A stretch of DNA of 64,000 nucleotides from Acanthococcus lagerstroemiae (GCA_031841125.1 CM063114.1:10416001-10480000), one strand, 5' to 3'. Positions 34,612 through 45,819 are shown, counted from the stretch's first letter. Notes: generated by a model from the sequence alone, not told the origin. Numbers and translations are program-made.

Positions 34612-35151
34612 ATCAATAGTCAATACCAGTGTATAGGAAGTTAGCGCAACAACACCTTTTAAGAATGAAGCTAGCAAAAAGTTCATTTTATTGACTTTAA
34701 CTTATCAGCTAGTCATTGAATGCAGTAAAGTTCCCATACAAGCAGACAACAACATTGCGATGTGGAACAGAATATAGGAGCGCTAATGTGCGCTTCCTAA
34801 TGAAAGGTTGAGTGATCACAAACGGAAATAACATTGCCGTAAACGGAAAATACGGGTTTTTATAAAAATCATTATAAATTGAGAAATGACGGACATGCTT
34901 CAAATTTGAACTGTAGCTGTAGGGAGCTACATATTCGAACTTGCGATTAAAAATTTAATATGTCAGGTAGCAAAATTAATAGAAGTGCGGTGTAGTACAA
35001 AATGAGAGGTACGTTATCAGTTGCCGGCCCGACCCGCGCGCACCCCGCGTGACCTATTTATTTTTTCTCCATGATCACTCAGTGAGGGTTCACAAAACAT
35101 CCGCTAGGTGTCAGCCACTTTGATTCCGAGTCTCAATAGATCATAGCAAAC

Positions 35152-35583
35152 CATCAGGGACTGGAAGCCAAATGATAAAACTTCAACTTTCCGCTTTTGG
35201 CTTTAATTCTAAAACTAAAGATTTCGCTTTTGACTTTCAATTTTTCAGTTTATTCTGACCTTTGGCTTTTGGCTTTCGACTTTTTTAAAAATCATTGGCT
35301 TTCAGCTTTAAACTTTCAGCTTTCAACTAGCTTCCAAAAAATTATTGAAAAAATATACTAAGTATAAAAACAAAATTTCAGTTTTAACTTTGTCTCTAGA
35401 CATCTACTAGTTTCTAAAATTGGAATTTCAATCATATTGGAAATAAGATACCTATTTTTGCGGAAAAAGTTTAAAAAAGTCAAAAACATAAAGATTTTGT
35501 TTTTGACTTTCAACTTTTCAGTTCATTCTGACCTTTTGCTTTTGGTTTTCAACTTAAGGTTTTTGGCTAGCTTTTAGTTCCTG
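35152..35583. mobile_element. hAT-like element of the AAGC family
   Basis: The left end is CAGGGACTGGAAGCC (from 35155) and the minus-strand right end is CAGGAACTAAAAGCTAGCC. Flanks TAGCAAAC (35144-35151) and TAGCAAGC (35584-35591) match at 7 of 8, with three extra bases at the left. The empty site in copy A reads TAGCAAACACCCTCTTACT, confirming the insertion. Confidence 0.75.
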
Positions 35584-35632
35584 TAGCAAGCACCGTCTTA
35601 CTACCTCGCCATCTGCCAGGTATAGCTTGTTC

Positions 35633-36790
35633 CAATAACAACTAAACCATCAACACATTTTGCTGCTCATCCGCCATCTTGATCTTTTCTGTTTTCAATA
35701 ACAAGCAATCGCATTGATGCTCATCTACCATTTTATTATCATTACATTATTGCTGTTTTTAACCTCACTTTTTCCAGTAACTAGCTAATGCATCTAAGCT
35801 CATGTGCCATTTTGATTCTTGCTTCTTCTGATAATACATCAAAGCTCATCCGCCATTTTGATCCTTACTTTTCCCAAAAACTAGGAAATGCCGTTGTGCT
35901 TGTCTGCTATTTTGAGCCCTACTTTTTACCAATAAGCAAACGTTTCAATGCTCATCTGACATTTTGATTCTTACCTTTTCAAATAGCAAGCACTCTAATA
36001 ACGGCATCAGTGCTCATCTACCATACTGATCCTTACCGTTTCACCATTTTTATCCGTACTTTTTTCAAAAACGAGCAAACACTTTCATACTCATCCACCA
36101 TTTGGTTCCCTACTTTTTCTGATAATAAGCATACTCATTGACGCTCATCAGCCATTTTGATCCTTGCTCTTTCTAATAACAAGTAACCGCATGACGCTCA
36201 TCAGCCATTTTGATCCTTGCTCTTTCTAATAACAAGTAACCGCATCGATGCTGATCTACCATTTTGATCCTTACTTTTTCCAAAAATGAGCAAACACATC
36301 TGTGCTTGTCTGCCTTTTTTAGCCTAACTTTTCTAATAACAAACGAACGCTTCAATGCTCATCTGTCATTTTGATATTTACTTTTTTCAATAGCAAGCAA
36401 ACACACCGATGCTCTTCCATCATTTTCATTAATAGGTACTTTTTCCAATAACAAGCAACCGCATCAATACTCATCCACCATTTTGATCCTTACTTTTTCT
36501 AGCAATTAGCAAACGCATCAGTGCTCATCCACCATACTGATCCTAAACTTTTCTGATAATTAGTACACTCATTGTGATCCTCATAATATGTATATATGTC
36601 ATTTTGATCCCGATTTTTGCCAATAACAAGCAACCACATTAATGCTCAATCTACCATTTTGATTCGTATTTTTCTGATAATAAGCAAACGCATCACGCAT
36701 ATGCGTCGCGAGCGATGATCAAAGTTGCATGGGGAATGAAAGGATAAAAATGGTGACTGAGCATACCTAATGCGAAGTTTACATAGCCCT
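35633..36790. repeat. About 60-bp satellite, second block, ending in a MITE-type terminus
   Basis: Roughly 17 units of the GCTCATCYGCCATTTTGAT type. Two neighbouring units at about 36140-36247 are almost identical, so amplification has continued recently. The block ends (36720-36790) in TTGCATGGGGAATGAAAG...AAAATGGTGACTGAGCATACC...GTTTAC, which is the right end of the MITE at 38694-38855. Confidence 0.75.
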
Positions 36791-36801
36791 GTGGCGCAAT
36801 C

Positions 36802-37033
36802 CAGGGATGTTTTTTGATTCTTTTTTTCATAAAGGTTTTAGGAAATCAAATCTTCTGGGATAAGAAAATAATATATCTACAAAATTTTACAAGCCCCTCA
36901 AATTATTTCAGGAATCTGAAATTGCGAAGTCCGGTTGTTGTTTTACAATTTTTCATCAGGCAATGGGAAACAGGAATTCTTGTTTGAAAATATCAGGAAA
37001 AGGGAAAACAATTTTTATTAGGTAACATCCCTG
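36802..37033. mobile_element. hAT-like MITE, 232 bp
   Basis: Ends are CAGGGATGTTTTTTGATT and GGTAACATCCCTG. Flanks GCGCAATC and TTGCAATC match at 6 of 8. The terminus CAGGGATGTT is shared with the larger element at 45031-45609. Confidence 0.75.
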
Positions 37034-37041
37034 TTGCAATC

Positions 37042-37782
37042 TGATTAAGGTCTCTGCATCATAACTCTCTAAATCAGAACAGAGACGGGGGATATTTAAA
37101 CTTAAGAGAATCATCAAAGAGAACCAACAGGAAATTTTTTCATTTTTGATTTTAAAATCCCATATGTTAATGATATTAATTTTGTGACTCACATAAATCA
37201 CGCCTGCATTTTTTTTTTTAATTTTTTCGATCTTAAAACCAACAATTACATAAAAATTGATTTTCATTATAATTTTTAACAAGTTTTTGGAAAAAACGTT
37301 TTTTGACTTTCAAATTGTGATTTCTGAAAGATTTTGGTTGAAAATTTTTGATTTTTCCTATTTCTGGGCTGATGTAGCAGTGTTCAGTGTTATTCTATTG
37401 TTCGACAATAAATTAAAATTTACAGAATGTGCCCTTTGTGTTCAATTTATGCTCAAGCAGAAATTGAGCACGCTTTGTCAAGAAATCATGATCGAGCATT
37501 TCTCATCTCTGGTTCCATTGAGTGACATTGTTTCGCCATATACCTGCACATGGTAAATTGTTAACTTAAAAATTTTAAAGTCAAAGGGAGCCGCCATTTT
37601 TTCTTTGAAATTCCGCAAATTTAGAGGTTAGGTATACTTCTAATCTATGTTAGGACCAAATAATTAGAAGAGTCTCAAGCGTAAAGTTTTCAACAATGAA
37701 AAAAAAAAGTATTTATTCATTATTATTAGTCAATTTGCACGGGAGTATGGCACATGTCAACTCCAAATTTCTAAGTCAAAAG
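37042..37782. other. Nothing recognised
   Basis: Open frames on both strands (minus 36956-37282, plus 37257-37556) are AT-rich and lack domains. The TTTTCAACAATGAAAAAAAAA part at about 37690 recurs loosely near 38375 and 38595. Confidence 0.35.
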
Positions 37783-38284
37783 TAGGGTTACCATCCGTCC
37801 AGAAAAACCCGGACATGTCCTCATTTTAGACCTTTGAAAAAGCATCCAGCCGGATTTTTGAAAAAACTGAAAACGTCTGGATTTTTCCTCACATATGATT
37901 CACATGCAGCAAAGAACAAAAATAAAAAAACTGCACGATTTTACAGAATACCCGCGGAAAAATATCTCTTTTGTTGAAGTTTGTGTTTTCAGCAGTGGAT
38001 GGTTTTTAGTATGCCATTTTGGCTACCCTGTTTTTCTTCCCGCCACTGCCTGTGATAACTATGAATTATTTGCTTTATACTATTAAAATACAAATGACGA
38101 AATAACATTTAAGTTAATTAATAAAATGGAGTTTATTTACGAGCATAGTTAATGACGTTAGAGAAGCCCATCTATCTATCTGTATTGTTCAGGGGGAAGC
38201 TTGAAAGAAGGGGGTTCGTTCGTCAAGTTTATGTTGCCTAATCCTTGTGTCCGGATTTCTGGATTTGGAAATATGGTAACCCTA
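37783..38284. mobile_element. hAT-like element, 502 bp, TAGGGTTACCAT termini
   Basis: TAGGGTTACCAT at the left is perfectly inverted at the right (ATGGTAACCCTA). The TSD GTCAAAAG is perfect (37775-37782 and 38285-38292). Just inside the ends, CCGTCCAG/CCGGACATG and GTGTCCGGATTTCTGG extend the symmetry. No transposase frame. Confidence 0.9.
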
Positions 38285-38292
38285 GTCAAAAG

Positions 38293-38690
38293 GCGACACT
38301 GTGTTTTCTTCAACGTTTTCCAAATTTTTAGAGTATATTCCTGACAAAAAATTATAAAATGCGCCTGAAGTTTGGAATTTAAAAAAAAAAAAAAAAAATG
38401 TACACTTATCCTTGAGTTTACATTTACATTTACATGTTAAATGGGAGATCCAAAATTTTCAAAGATAAAAAGCGGTGCCATTCAAAATGTTCAAGTCAAA
38501 AGCTGAAGCTATTTTTCTCCAAAATTTCTCAGATTTGAAGGGTACATTACTGATCGAAAGTAAAATGACTAGAGGTTTCTGAAGTTTGAAATTTTCAACA
38601 AAAAAAAAAAAAAGTATCTTCCATTTAGTCTGCCTACTATATACGCCTAGTAAATATTTTATTTAAATTTTTAAGATTCCCTGCCAAAAT
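38293..38690. repeat. Degenerate tandem repeat with poly-A runs
   Basis: CTGAAGTTTG(G/A)AATTT followed by an A run appears near 38367 and 38579, and a looser version lies near 37690. The period is about 200 bp but poorly kept. Confidence 0.4.
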
Positions 38691-38693
38691 TCA

Positions 38694-38855
38694 AGCTCTG
38701 TAAACATTGCACGGGCATGCTTATTCGCCATTTTGATTTTTTTTTTCAGCAAGAAAATGCAATGAGGAACGCGTTGTTAGTGAGGATTGAGGTTGCACAG
38801 GGAATGAAAGAACAAAAATGGTGGCTAAGCATACCCATACAAAGTTTACAAGGCC
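38694..38855. mobile_element. Small MITE, about 160 bp, related to the 60-bp satellite
   Basis: The left end CTCTGTAAACATTGCACGGG...GCTTATTCGCCATTTTGAT is mirrored at the right (minus strand: TGTAAACTTTGTATGGG...GCTTAGCCACCATTTT). Its left half (GCTTATTCGCCATTTTGAT, T run, CAGCAAGAAAATGCAATGAG) corresponds to one unit of the satellite at 33930-36790. Lone right ends lie at 31392-31432 and 36745-36790. Confidence 0.75.
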
Positions 38856-39173
38856 TAACCAAAATTACTCATAATATAGGAGAAAATTCTGAGGTACAAT
38901 AACTTAGGAATGTAAGCGTTACTAGTCACGTACTGTAATGATACAGTTGCCAAGAAGTTCCACTGTCACAAGAAATCATTCGATCAGTGTTGTACATATT
39001 TATTTTAAAAACCCACATCACTGTACCTTCAAAAATGGGAACTGGCAAGTACCTAGTCAGGATGAGTTGCCTACTTACTCAGTTGAAAGGGAGTCACACA
39101 TGCCGAGACACCTATAGGGATGTAATGAAGACGAAACTGTATACTTCCCTTCCATACATAGAATTCATTATAC
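38856..39173. other. Nothing recognised
   Basis: A 70-codon open frame at 38987-39199 runs into the next TIR and shows no domain. Confidence 0.35.
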
Positions 39174-39774
39174 GTGGCAGTTTCTATAAAAAGGGGTAAC
39201 TTTGTCAATTGATCAGTCTCAGAAAATGCGAAAAAGAAAAACAAAATTTTTTGGTCGAAAACATCAATTTTGAGATTTTGGTTGATTTCTGTAGAAAAAA
39301 CATCGCAATAACGAAGAGACAAAATTTACGCGCATGAGGGAGAGGAGGGAGAGAGAGAAAGAGAATTATGAAAGAGAATGAGAAAAGAATGCGAATGTCT
39401 GCGTTCGCTTCTTCGTGGTTTTTCGGAGCTCACGAATAAATCCGATGTTCTGAATTGTTGCCACGCAGAAGAGCGAAAAATTACCTTTCCAACAAACCCT
39501 CGTCGAGGCTGGTAACGTGATTCCGAGGCGAGTTACGACCACTTGAAGGAGTGGGAGAAAAAGGTGTGTCCAACTTCAGACGCGTTTTTCTCAAAAACGT
39601 GTTTATGCACATCTTGTTACACTCATCTTTGACCCCTTAGATCTCCGCAACAAAAAACGCTACAGATCTCGCCGATAGCTCGTTGAAACGGGCATTCGTT
39701 CCTCTATTACATACTGTCCATAACTCAAAATTCGTCGGATCGACAAAGTTACCCCTTTTTATAGAAACTGCCAC
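39174..39774. mobile_element. 601-bp element with perfect 33-bp TIRs
   Basis: GTGGCAGTTTCTATAAAAAG and the next 13 bases (39174-39206) are perfectly inverted at 39742-39774. The interior has ordinary, CpG-containing sequence, including a 39340-39370 purine stretch (GAGGGAGAGGAGGGAGAGAG). The TSD is unclear: flanks ATTCATTATAC and ATATTGAGC share little. The superfamily is unassigned. Perfect arms suggest recent activity or gene conversion. Confidence 0.8.
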
Positions 39775-39779
39775 ATATT

Positions 39780-40186
39780 GAGCTGGCAATTTAAAAATTT
39801 CAAATGAAAACGAAAAACTATTGGCGTCCAAGTCGAATGATCCTTTGATTCTTCTAAATGCGATGGAGAATTGGTGACTACCTGTCTGATCGCAGGTTTC
39901 TAGTCTGATGGGAAAACCAAATTCCACTTAGACCTCCATCGAGAGTGAATTTAGATCATAGAGGATGGATGATTGATACGACAATAATGAATTCTAATGC
40001 ATAAGAACGTTCGACGGTCGAGGAGAACCGGTTGTTTCCCAAATAACGCATGTAATTTATAGTCGCGCACCTACAATCAACCAGTTCCTCGGACAAGTTC
40101 AGCTATTAACTATCTTCTACAATACACTAGACTACGGAGGTAACCACCAAGTTCGTAGACGCGTTCGTACGTTAGTGTCCATTCAT
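39780..40186. other. Apparently unique sequence upstream of a possible promoter
   Basis: No internal repeats are found elsewhere in the window. CpG dinucleotides are commoner here than in the repeat-rich parts, which would suit a host gene's upstream region. Confidence 0.35.
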
Positions 40187-40386
40187 TTTATATATCCGTA
40201 TCAATAATTCAATTTTTTTTTTTTTCGTTGAATACGATGACCGTGAATTATTCGTAATTTAATTCGTTTAATGTTTGGAATTTAAAAATCGGGCATATGT
40301 CGCGAATAAATTGTATCGCGCGTTCTGAGTGACAGATTAATTCAGCGGATCGGAGGTGATACAACTTGCGAGTGTGCTCACTTTAG
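40187..40386 (+). promoter_or_regulatory. Possible core promoter and non-coding first exon with splice donor
   Basis: A TATA-like TTTATATATCC (40187-40197) lies about 190 bp upstream of a consensus splice donor, CTTTAG|GTAAGC, at 40386/40387. The stretch between them has no ATG-opened frame of note and would be 5' UTR. If real, the gene reads on the plus strand and the candidate exon at 47626-47851 could belong to it. The evidence is positional only. Confidence 0.3.
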
Positions 40387-40457
40387 GTAAGCTTGTACCC
40401 TTGCATCAATCGTAAAATGATTTCGTGGTACTTCGTAAGCATCCCCTTGTTTAGTGA

Positions 40458-40640
40458 TAGGGGCGCAACCAGAACTTTTTTTGGTGGGGCTAGAATTTAG
40501 AACAAAAAACTTGAGTAGGGGTGAAAACTCAATTTGGCATTACCTGATTTGGAACCTATCCATTGTCGTGAATTGATTTCGAAAAAATTTCGAATTTTGG
40601 AGGGGCCTATAGCCCCTAGCCCCCCTTGGTTGCGCCTTTG
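40458..40640. mobile_element. hAT-like MITE, 183 bp
   Basis: Ends are TAGGGGCGCAACCAG and CTTGGTTGCGCCTTTG. Flanks TTTAGTGA (40450-40457) and TTTAGTGG (40641-40648) match at 7 of 8. It inserted just downstream of the candidate splice donor, that is, inside the putative intron. Confidence 0.8.
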
Positions 40641-40648
40641 TTTAGTGG

Positions 40649-41190
40649 AATTATGAATGGAAGACAGAATGATGTAACTCAGCTGACTATGAATGTTATG
40701 ACGAAAGTAACGAACCTTTACTCAAATATTGTAGAGCCTTGTCCATAAGGGTATTTACGGAAATTTGCTGAAGAGAAAGGAATGACAAACTTAGACTCGG
40801 CAAAGTTAAGGTTTTCCCTCACCCCTTCTTTTTACTTTGTCAACAGGAATTTCATGTACCTACTAATTCAATTGTGGAGCACTAAGTGCAAAAAAGCTTT
40901 AATTCGATTTTTTGTAACCGACTATGTCAGCCAACAACCAGAATGATAGTGTAGCCGCTCATATCAGAATAATCGACTTAACCACTTCTTGCATTGAGCC
41001 TTCCATGCAGTAATCTTTCGCAAATCAGAGGCAGTAAGATATGAGAGGAGGTGTGGAATTTCTTCAGTGTATCTTGAGATTTGACAATTGTAGGGTGAAC
41101 TTGCCCCAGCCAGCGTTAAATTTACACGACAGGACAAGCAGGGTCCCAAACTCTGGAATACTAGCAAGTAAGAGACACTCGAAAAACCTG
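40649..41190. other. Unassigned, with a minus-strand open frame
   Basis: The minus-strand frame 40964-41167 (67 codons, ending KKWLSRLF) has fairly protein-like composition, but I recognise no family and see no convincing splice sites. Confidence 0.35.
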
Positions 41191-41690
41191 GGATGAAATC
41201 AGTCTACTCTGAAACGATATGGAAATCTTGGGCAGTCTTAATCAAGTCTGATGAAATTTCAACGAATACTGAGCAAGTTTGGAAGAGCTTTATAAAGGCT
41301 TACAGAATACAGAGTTACGATTTGAGAGTTTAAAAAGAGTAGGTATTAAAAATCTTGAACAAGTCTAGAAGCGTCTACACAGATAGTAACTCACGTAAAA
41401 CAGTTTTGAAAAAACCTAATTAAGTTTGAAAGACTCTCCTGGGAGTTTTTAAGAATTTTGAAGAGTCTTATACGAGTCTGAAAGATTCCTAGAGTTCGAA
41501 TAAATTCTAGGGAAGTCTTCAGAAATTTCGAAATGTTTTCAAATAAGCACAGAGGATTCTTAAATTCTCAATCAACGAATGAGTTTCAAAGAGACGTACA
41601 CAAGCGTATAAAGAGCCTTACAGAGCTTCAAGATGTTCCGAATGAATGTAGAGTGACCTCTAGAGTCTTAAACCTGGAAATGACGTAACC
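41191..41690. repeat. Degenerate AGTCTT/AAGTCTG repeat
   Basis: Loose repeats containing AAGTCTGA, GAGTCTTA and TTTGAAGAGTC recur every few tens of bases. Related tracts lie at about 44030-44300, 44765-44880 and 49650-49910. Confidence 0.45.
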
Positions 41691-42680
41691 GTGTACAACT
41701 CGTACCATCTTTCTCCCTCGATTATCAGCAATCTGGAAGTTATTAGCTTTCCTGGCGATAAAACCAAGAACTAGCTAAGACAGGCCTAACAGCCTCCCCG
41801 ACGTCTCTGAGGTAATGCTCGAAAGGGCGGATTCCAGAGCTCGGGTTGAGAGCAAATTAGAAAAGAAGAGTTCACATGCAGTTCTCAATTTTACCACCAG
41901 AAAAGTATTTCACAGATTCACTAATAACTGAGAGGAAAGGTGGCAATATGATTTGGACATCATCCCACGTACCCAGCCTATAAGAAGAATCAAACCTCAT
42001 CAAAGAGCAGAACCATATCATTTTCAAAATAGATATTTTCTCTTAGTCTGTAAAATTATAACTTCGCAGAAATCTTTCTAGAAGATTAATTGATCGATTG
42101 GAAAATTGATACGAATACCGAGTGCACAACTTATTGAAATTCTTTTCGCGACGTCAAGGCGAGGAGCAGCTATACCTGCGTCTCAACAAGTCAACAGTGG
42201 TCATGGTCGTTCTGGAACGTGATGTCCTTTAGTGCATAATAATATTTGCAACGTATTATCGACTTTACGTATTCCATGCGCGACATAGTCGCGTGAATCG
42301 CTTTCGGCATCGTCAGTAGACTTGTCCCGATTTTCATCTTCCCATGAGCGCGCGTGAGATTCTACGTTTAGAATAATTCAAAATGGTACGTGGATACTGG
42401 GAACGTTTACTGTGTAGGCATGACAGTATTACATGTACTAAAATCTGGCCTGCGCCATTCCACATGAAGAGAAACTGAACCAAGTCCAAATACTAATACA
42501 GTCTGAATGATTTTGGTCGAGGTTCGAATAAATTTGCATTGAAGCTGTAACACTCGAAATAGTCTTAATAGGTCTAACAAGCTTAGACTGAATTAATTTT
42601 ATTAGCTTAACTAACAAATGCAATGCAAACTCGCGACAATTTTAAAGCATTTTCAGCCCCACCTGTGGATGTGCAAACAA
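41691..42680. other. Nothing recognised; a CpG-richer patch
   Basis: Around 42145-42370 CpG is noticeably commoner (CGCGACGTC, GCGCGACATAGTCGCGTG, GAGCGCGCGTGAG). This could be regulatory or exonic, but no ORF or splice pair supports a gene. Confidence 0.3.
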
Positions 42681-43149
42681 TTACAGAACTCCATTGCAGA
42701 TCATCTATATTAATTTAATGATCTGCAACTAATTAGAAAACTCTTGATTAACAGGAGCAATGCGAAATCTCTACAATGTTATAGCATTTTCAGAGCCACC
42801 TATAGATTGTTACTGTGACAAAATGTGCTACCAATCAGAAAACTTCATTGCAGATCGTCTATTACTTCAATGATCTGCAACTATAATAAAAAACTTCGAT
42901 GTACATCGCCACTGGTAACTGAACAATTCACACCAATCAGAAAGCTCCATCATAGATTACTTTTTGCCATTATTACTTCAACAATCTGCAGCCAATCAGA
43001 AAGCTTCATTGTAGATTTCAGTTAGTAACTTGACAATTCAGCAACCAGAAAGCTCTTTCATAGATTGCCACCAATAACTTGACAATTCACACCAATCAGA
43101 AAGCCCCTTTGTAGACTGCCACTGTTACTTCAACGATCTAGGTACAACC

Positions 43150-43361
43150 CATAGGCGTCAATTCCATATGTGGCAGCTGGAAAGTTTGCTGCATTGAAAA
43201 TAATTGGAGATATATACCAAGTATATGAAAATTTGAACGGCAAAACCTCCACCGCTCAATGTATTTCTCATGAGACGGAGGGAGTTCTGCTATATAACTC
43301 TTCATGTATGGCGTACTGCAAGAATGCCGCATTGAGATTTTGAAAAGTTTTTACGCCTACG
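43150..43361. mobile_element. hAT-like MITE, 212 bp, inside the satellite
   Basis: Ends are CATAGGCGTCAATT and TTTTTACGCCTACG. The TSD GTACAACC is perfect (43142-43149 and 43362-43369). Confidence 0.85.
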
Positions 43362-43557
43362 GTACAACCAATCAGAAAGCCTTTGCTCACTTGATGATTC
43401 ACACTGATCAGAAAGTTCCTTCACTGATCGCCACCAGTACCTAATATACAAACAGTTAGGGATGTCTGTTATATATTGCTACTGTTACACCTCAACAACT
43501 TGCAACTAATCAGAAAGCTCCTCTGTAGACCACCGCTATTATTTTAACAATCTGTAA

Positions 43558-43816
43558 CAGTGGCGTAAATACGGGGGAGGGGGGATTTTTGGGACACCCC
43601 CCGAACCCTTTAAAAGTAGGTAAAATTTTTTCGGAAAATATTTGTGATCTCAAAATTGACCATTCGATTTTTTTTTTTTGCTTATCTGAACGATTCTTTT
43701 TACTTAACCAGTTTGTTTCTTTTTTTGAACTTGGTGAAAAAATATACCTACTTCTTATTCTATGATTTCAATCCCCCCAGACCCCCCCCCCGAGGGAATG
43801 AGTAGTTACGTTACTG
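43558..43816. mobile_element. hAT-like MITE, 259 bp, inside the satellite
   Basis: Ends are CAGTGGCGTAAATAC and GTAGTTACGTTACTG (12 of 15 inverted matches). The TSD ATCTGTAA is perfect (43550-43557 and 43817-43824). G runs just inside the left end face C runs inside the right end. Confidence 0.9.
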
Positions 43817-43905
43817 ATCTGTAACCAATGAAGGAGTTCTGTTATAAATCGCCACTGGTGCCTTAATAATTCGCCCCAATCAGAATGCTCCGTTGTAGAT
43901 TGCTA

Positions 43906-44303
43906 CATGAGGCGTTGGTGGCGATCTACAACGCAGCTTCCTGGTTGGTTGCAAATTACTGGTGGCGTTTTTGAGGTTATAAAATTTTGGTGGTTTTGCA
44001 CTACTCTTAGAACTCGCTGAAACACATCAGATGCTTGAAATTCAGTCAGCTTTGTTAAGACTCCTTGACTGACCAGAGCAAAGCGAAATTACCAAAATCT
44101 TGCAACCTTAAAATCTGAACAGAGCTAACGAGTTTCAAAAGAGTCCGATGCCTCTGAGCGAGTTCTATAATGCGTCTCACTCAATTTCAAAAGCAGCTGA
44201 ATCAGTCTTGTAGTCAAAATTAATTAAAGCCTCTGGACGGGTTTTAAAAAAGTTTCGAGACTTTGTGCGTTCCAAAAAGTAGTCCGAATAAGTCTTCGAA
44301 AGT
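43906..44303. repeat. End of the satellite and degenerate AGTCT repeat
   Basis: A last inverted satellite piece (GGTGGCGATCTACAACG...) is followed by GAGTCCGA/AGTCTT-type degenerate repeats. No gene seen. Confidence 0.35.
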
Positions 44304-44763
44304 CTTCTTCTCTAGACGCTATATCCAATGTCGGACAATGACGCTCGCCGTTTCTGACACGTGACTCTCCGGGGCAGGTTAGCCGGGGTAATTCGTCATT
44401 GCCTGCTTCATGGTTTTATAGACTTTTCTTTTTCTATTCTGAAGAGTGTGCAGCGACCGGTCACTTACTAGTCACGGGTTTCACGGCGTTGAGTTAGCTG
44501 CCCGTGACATGCACACGCACAGTACCAATCTTTCTGATCTGGTGGTAACACGCACTACAACTATAATGCCTTGTATCTGCGAACTGGCGGGGGTTACAGG
44601 ATACGCTATGTTCTCCCCTCGATTGATACTGCAGTCGCTGTTTTCGTTATAGGATGTTATTGGTGGTATTCGAATATCACTAACTTTCAGGCACTGGTGG
44701 GACTCGAACCTGAGAGGTAAGGATAGCGAAGCGAACACGTTGCCACTTGGCTATACAGTGACT
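44304..44763 (-). mobile_element. tRNA-derived SINE, copy 1
   Basis: Read on the minus strand, the head (44763-44690) has an A-box-like TAGCCAAGTGG and a consensus B box GGTTCGAGTCC, so the internal RNA polymerase III promoter is recognisable. The body carries AGTGATATTCGAAT, CAGTATCAATCGAGG, GCGTGTTACCACCAGATCAG and GCTGCACACTCTTCAG, shared with the copies at 48485 and 50193. The tail reads CGACATTGGATATAGCGTCT. It is non-coding and would depend on a LINE for mobilisation. Confidence 0.85.
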
Positions 44764-45030
44764 TCGAGAGTCTTAAGGGAGTCTGAAATTGGGTAGGAGA
44801 GTCTACCCGAGTTCCAAAAGTATCTGAATGAGTTTTGACAAGTTTCAATGAACCCTAAAAGAACTGCTGACTGAGTGCTGTAGTAGGGCCTAAATGTATT
44901 TCAAAAAACGGATTAGTCTTATTGTAGCTTTATGTGACTTCGCTCGGGAAAATTATAGACCTCAGTTCTAATTCGAAGGCACGTTTAGACCTAGAAATAT
45001 TCGGAACAGTTTACATATAACAGCTATATG
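44764..45030. other. Nothing recognised
   Basis: Degenerate AGTCT-type sequence with no supportable feature. Confidence 0.35.
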
Positions 45031-45609
45031 CAGGGATGTTCCCATAGGGGGGGGGGCTACCGGGGCTCAGCCCCGTCTCAAGAATTTTTAGGAAAATCGA
45101 GGAAGGGCTCAGCCCCTCCTCGAGAAATTATCTAAAATAAACAAAATTCAGTCTTGCAAAATCAAAAATTCATCAAGATACTAGTCGATGATTAGACTTT
45201 GAAAAGTGTAATGCAAAAAAGTCCGACTTCAGCGTTACTATTGGTCCGTGTTGTAATTTTATAGTGTTGTTAATTGTTGCATAATATTTTTTTGCTGTTA
45301 CATTTTTATGTCTCCTTAACCTACCATACTGATAGTGATAAAAATACTCAGGATTTAAAAAAAAAATGTATTTTCTAAATAAACCTTTGTACCCACTGTA
45401 ACGTCTGTAATTATTTCAAATTTTAATCCATTTTGTTAAAAATAAATTTTTTTGTACTTTTTATAAATTTATTGCGGTTTTATTGCGAATTTATAAACGA
45501 TGACCTATTTTAAAGCGAATATGACCTTTGACTGAGATGTTTTTTTTTTAATGAGAGAAATTATTCATAATTTAGAGCCCCCTCAAAAAAATTCATGGGG
45601 ACATCACTG
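45031..45609. mobile_element. hAT-like element, 579 bp
   Basis: Ends are CAGGGATGTTCCCATAGG and TTCATGGGGACATCACTG. The TSD GCTATATG is perfect (45023-45030 and 45610-45617). GGGGCTCAGCCCC palindromic pieces lie inside the left end. No transposase frame. Confidence 0.9.
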
Positions 45610-45819
45610 GCTATATGTTTCTTTTTATCTAACAAATTATTAATGTATACCACAAATTCTGGCGACTCCGGGACTGATGATACCAGTGCTATGACTTTTT
45701 CAACGCGACAACGTGATCAAATTTGATACAGAATTCGAGTTACTGTATCAACATCGACTTCTGAATCAAATTCTGCGCCAAATTGGATGCAGAATTCTGT
45801 ACAAAGACTTTTGTATCGG

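Larger units (their letters stand above)
34256..35632. repeat. Dispersed repeat, copy B, with insertions
   Basis: It matches copy A (31921-32400) but is broken by an R1 3'-end fragment (34511-34611), an unassigned block (about 34755-35140, bounded in part by GAGTGATCA/TGATCACTCA) and a hAT-like element (35152-35583). The whole lies between two blocks of the 60-bp satellite. Confidence 0.7.
42681..43905. repeat. Satellite of AATCAGAAAGCTCC units
   Basis: Units of roughly 50-85 bp contain CAATCAGAAAGCTCCATTGTAGAT, CGCCACTG, ACTTCAACGATCTGCAAC or ACTTGACAATTCACACC. About a dozen diverged units are seen. Two hAT-like MITEs (43150-43361 and 43558-43816) sit inside it. Confidence 0.75.
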
